Source: Terriglobia bacterium
GTDB lineage: Bacteria; Acidobacteriota; Terriglobia; UBA7540
Reading direction: 5' to 3'
Length of the DNA stretch: 6,423 nt
NCBI GenBank assembly: GCA_030040515.1
Contig: JASHTO010000199.1
Location: 1 to 6,423, forward strand
The notes under the pieces were generated by a model. It worked only from the letters and a program-made list of their open reading frames with translations. It was not told where the DNA came from and did no database searches. Shown piece by piece: positions 6,117-6,423 of this stretch (the first letter of the stretch is position 1; each line of letters starts with the position of its first letter). Both the position numbers and the translations under genes were made by a program.

Positions 6117-6423
6117 TCAGGGTGCGGGTTTCATTTCCAATTGGAACGGCGCGAGCTGGTCTTCGATAACCTTTTCGATCCCCACGGCCACGATGGTCTG
6201 GCGCGCCGCAGGAAAATATCGGGACGCAATGTCGTCAATGTCTTTGAGGGTTACCTTGCTGATCTCTTCATTTTCCCGTCCCAACTCTTCCGGTGGCAGG
6301 TTGAGAACCCACAAGCGTGCCAGCGACCTTCCCACGGAATCCTGCGATTGGAGTTCGAGCGCCTCGGTGCCCACCAGGTAGCGTTCCGCGTGTGCGAGTT
6401 CTTCCGCCGAGGGAGTGGTGGTC
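6117..6423 (-). CDS. M16-family (insulinase-like) zinc peptidase, C-terminal fragment at window edge
   Basis: The last 101 codons are visible, from the right edge to TGA at 6117-6119. The frame stays open to the edge. An internal GTG (6372-6374) is not the start, since TPSAEELAHAERYLVG reads straight through it. The pattern is the end of an M16 C-terminal domain: SAEELAHAERYLVG, then a helix with QSQDSVGRSLARLWVLNLP, then ISKVTLKDIDDIASRYFP, and the closing strand QTIVAVGIEKVIEDQLAPF. M16 proteins cleave peptides with an inverted HxxEH zinc site in the N-terminal domain. That site is outside the window, so this copy could be the catalytic or the non-catalytic partner subunit. Many such proteins are exported; the signal region is not visible. 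Confidence 0.85.
   Translation of the reverse strand, partial: TTTPSAEELAHAERYLVGTEALELQSQDSVGRSLARLWVLNLPPEELGRENEEISKVTLKDIDDIASRYFPAARQTIVAVGIEKVIEDQLAPFQLEMKPAP

Overview
The window is bacterial chromosome, moderately GC-rich, with short intergenic gaps and no tRNA, rRNA, CRISPR array or intact insertion sequence that I can see. The gene set (a bacterial-type RtcB, haem-type bacterioferritin, a very large membrane-embedded spermidine-synthase-like protein, a PspC protein with an N-terminal zinc ribbon, an M16 peptidase) fits a Gram-negative soil or sediment bacterium. I lean to Acidobacteriota or Verrucomicrobiota. That rests on general familiarity with the spermidine-synthase-like family and with the style of the palindromic repeat, so it is a weak placement.

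Layout. Positions 1-1279 (+) hold the C-terminal ~425 codons of rtcB, cut by the left edge. Positions 1280-1492 separate rtcB from the convergent bacterioferritin gene. This gap is not empty: it holds the first ten or so codons of what looks like a MazF/PemK toxin behind a perfect ribosome binding site, broken where an 84-bp REP-like nested palindrome begins. The palindrome then runs almost to the bfr stop codon. Positions 1493-1957 (-) are bfr, with all ferroxidase residues and the haem methionine present. Positions 1958-2104 carry its likely promoter and an imperfect hairpin. Positions 2105-5592 (-) are a two-gene operon with a 5-nt gap: first a membrane-anchored four-helix-bundle/HAMP protein that stops right after its HAMP domain, then an 832-residue polytopic membrane protein with a SpeE-like SAM-binding domain in its middle. 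Positions 5593-5768 are a divergent promoter region containing a perfect TATAAT box and a run of eight C. Positions 5769-6104 (+) encode the zinc-ribbon/PspC protein. Positions 6117-6423 (-) are the C-terminal end of an M16-type peptidase, cut by the right edge.

How the genes fit together. I see no single pathway. RtcB (RNA ligation and repair), bacterioferritin (iron storage) and PspC (envelope stress) are common stress and maintenance functions. The pair most likely to act together is the HAMP protein and the spermidine-synthase-like membrane protein, because of their tight spacing, probable translational coupling and shared membrane location. The most unusual items are the toxin-gene fragment ending at the palindrome boundary and the HAMP protein without any output domain.
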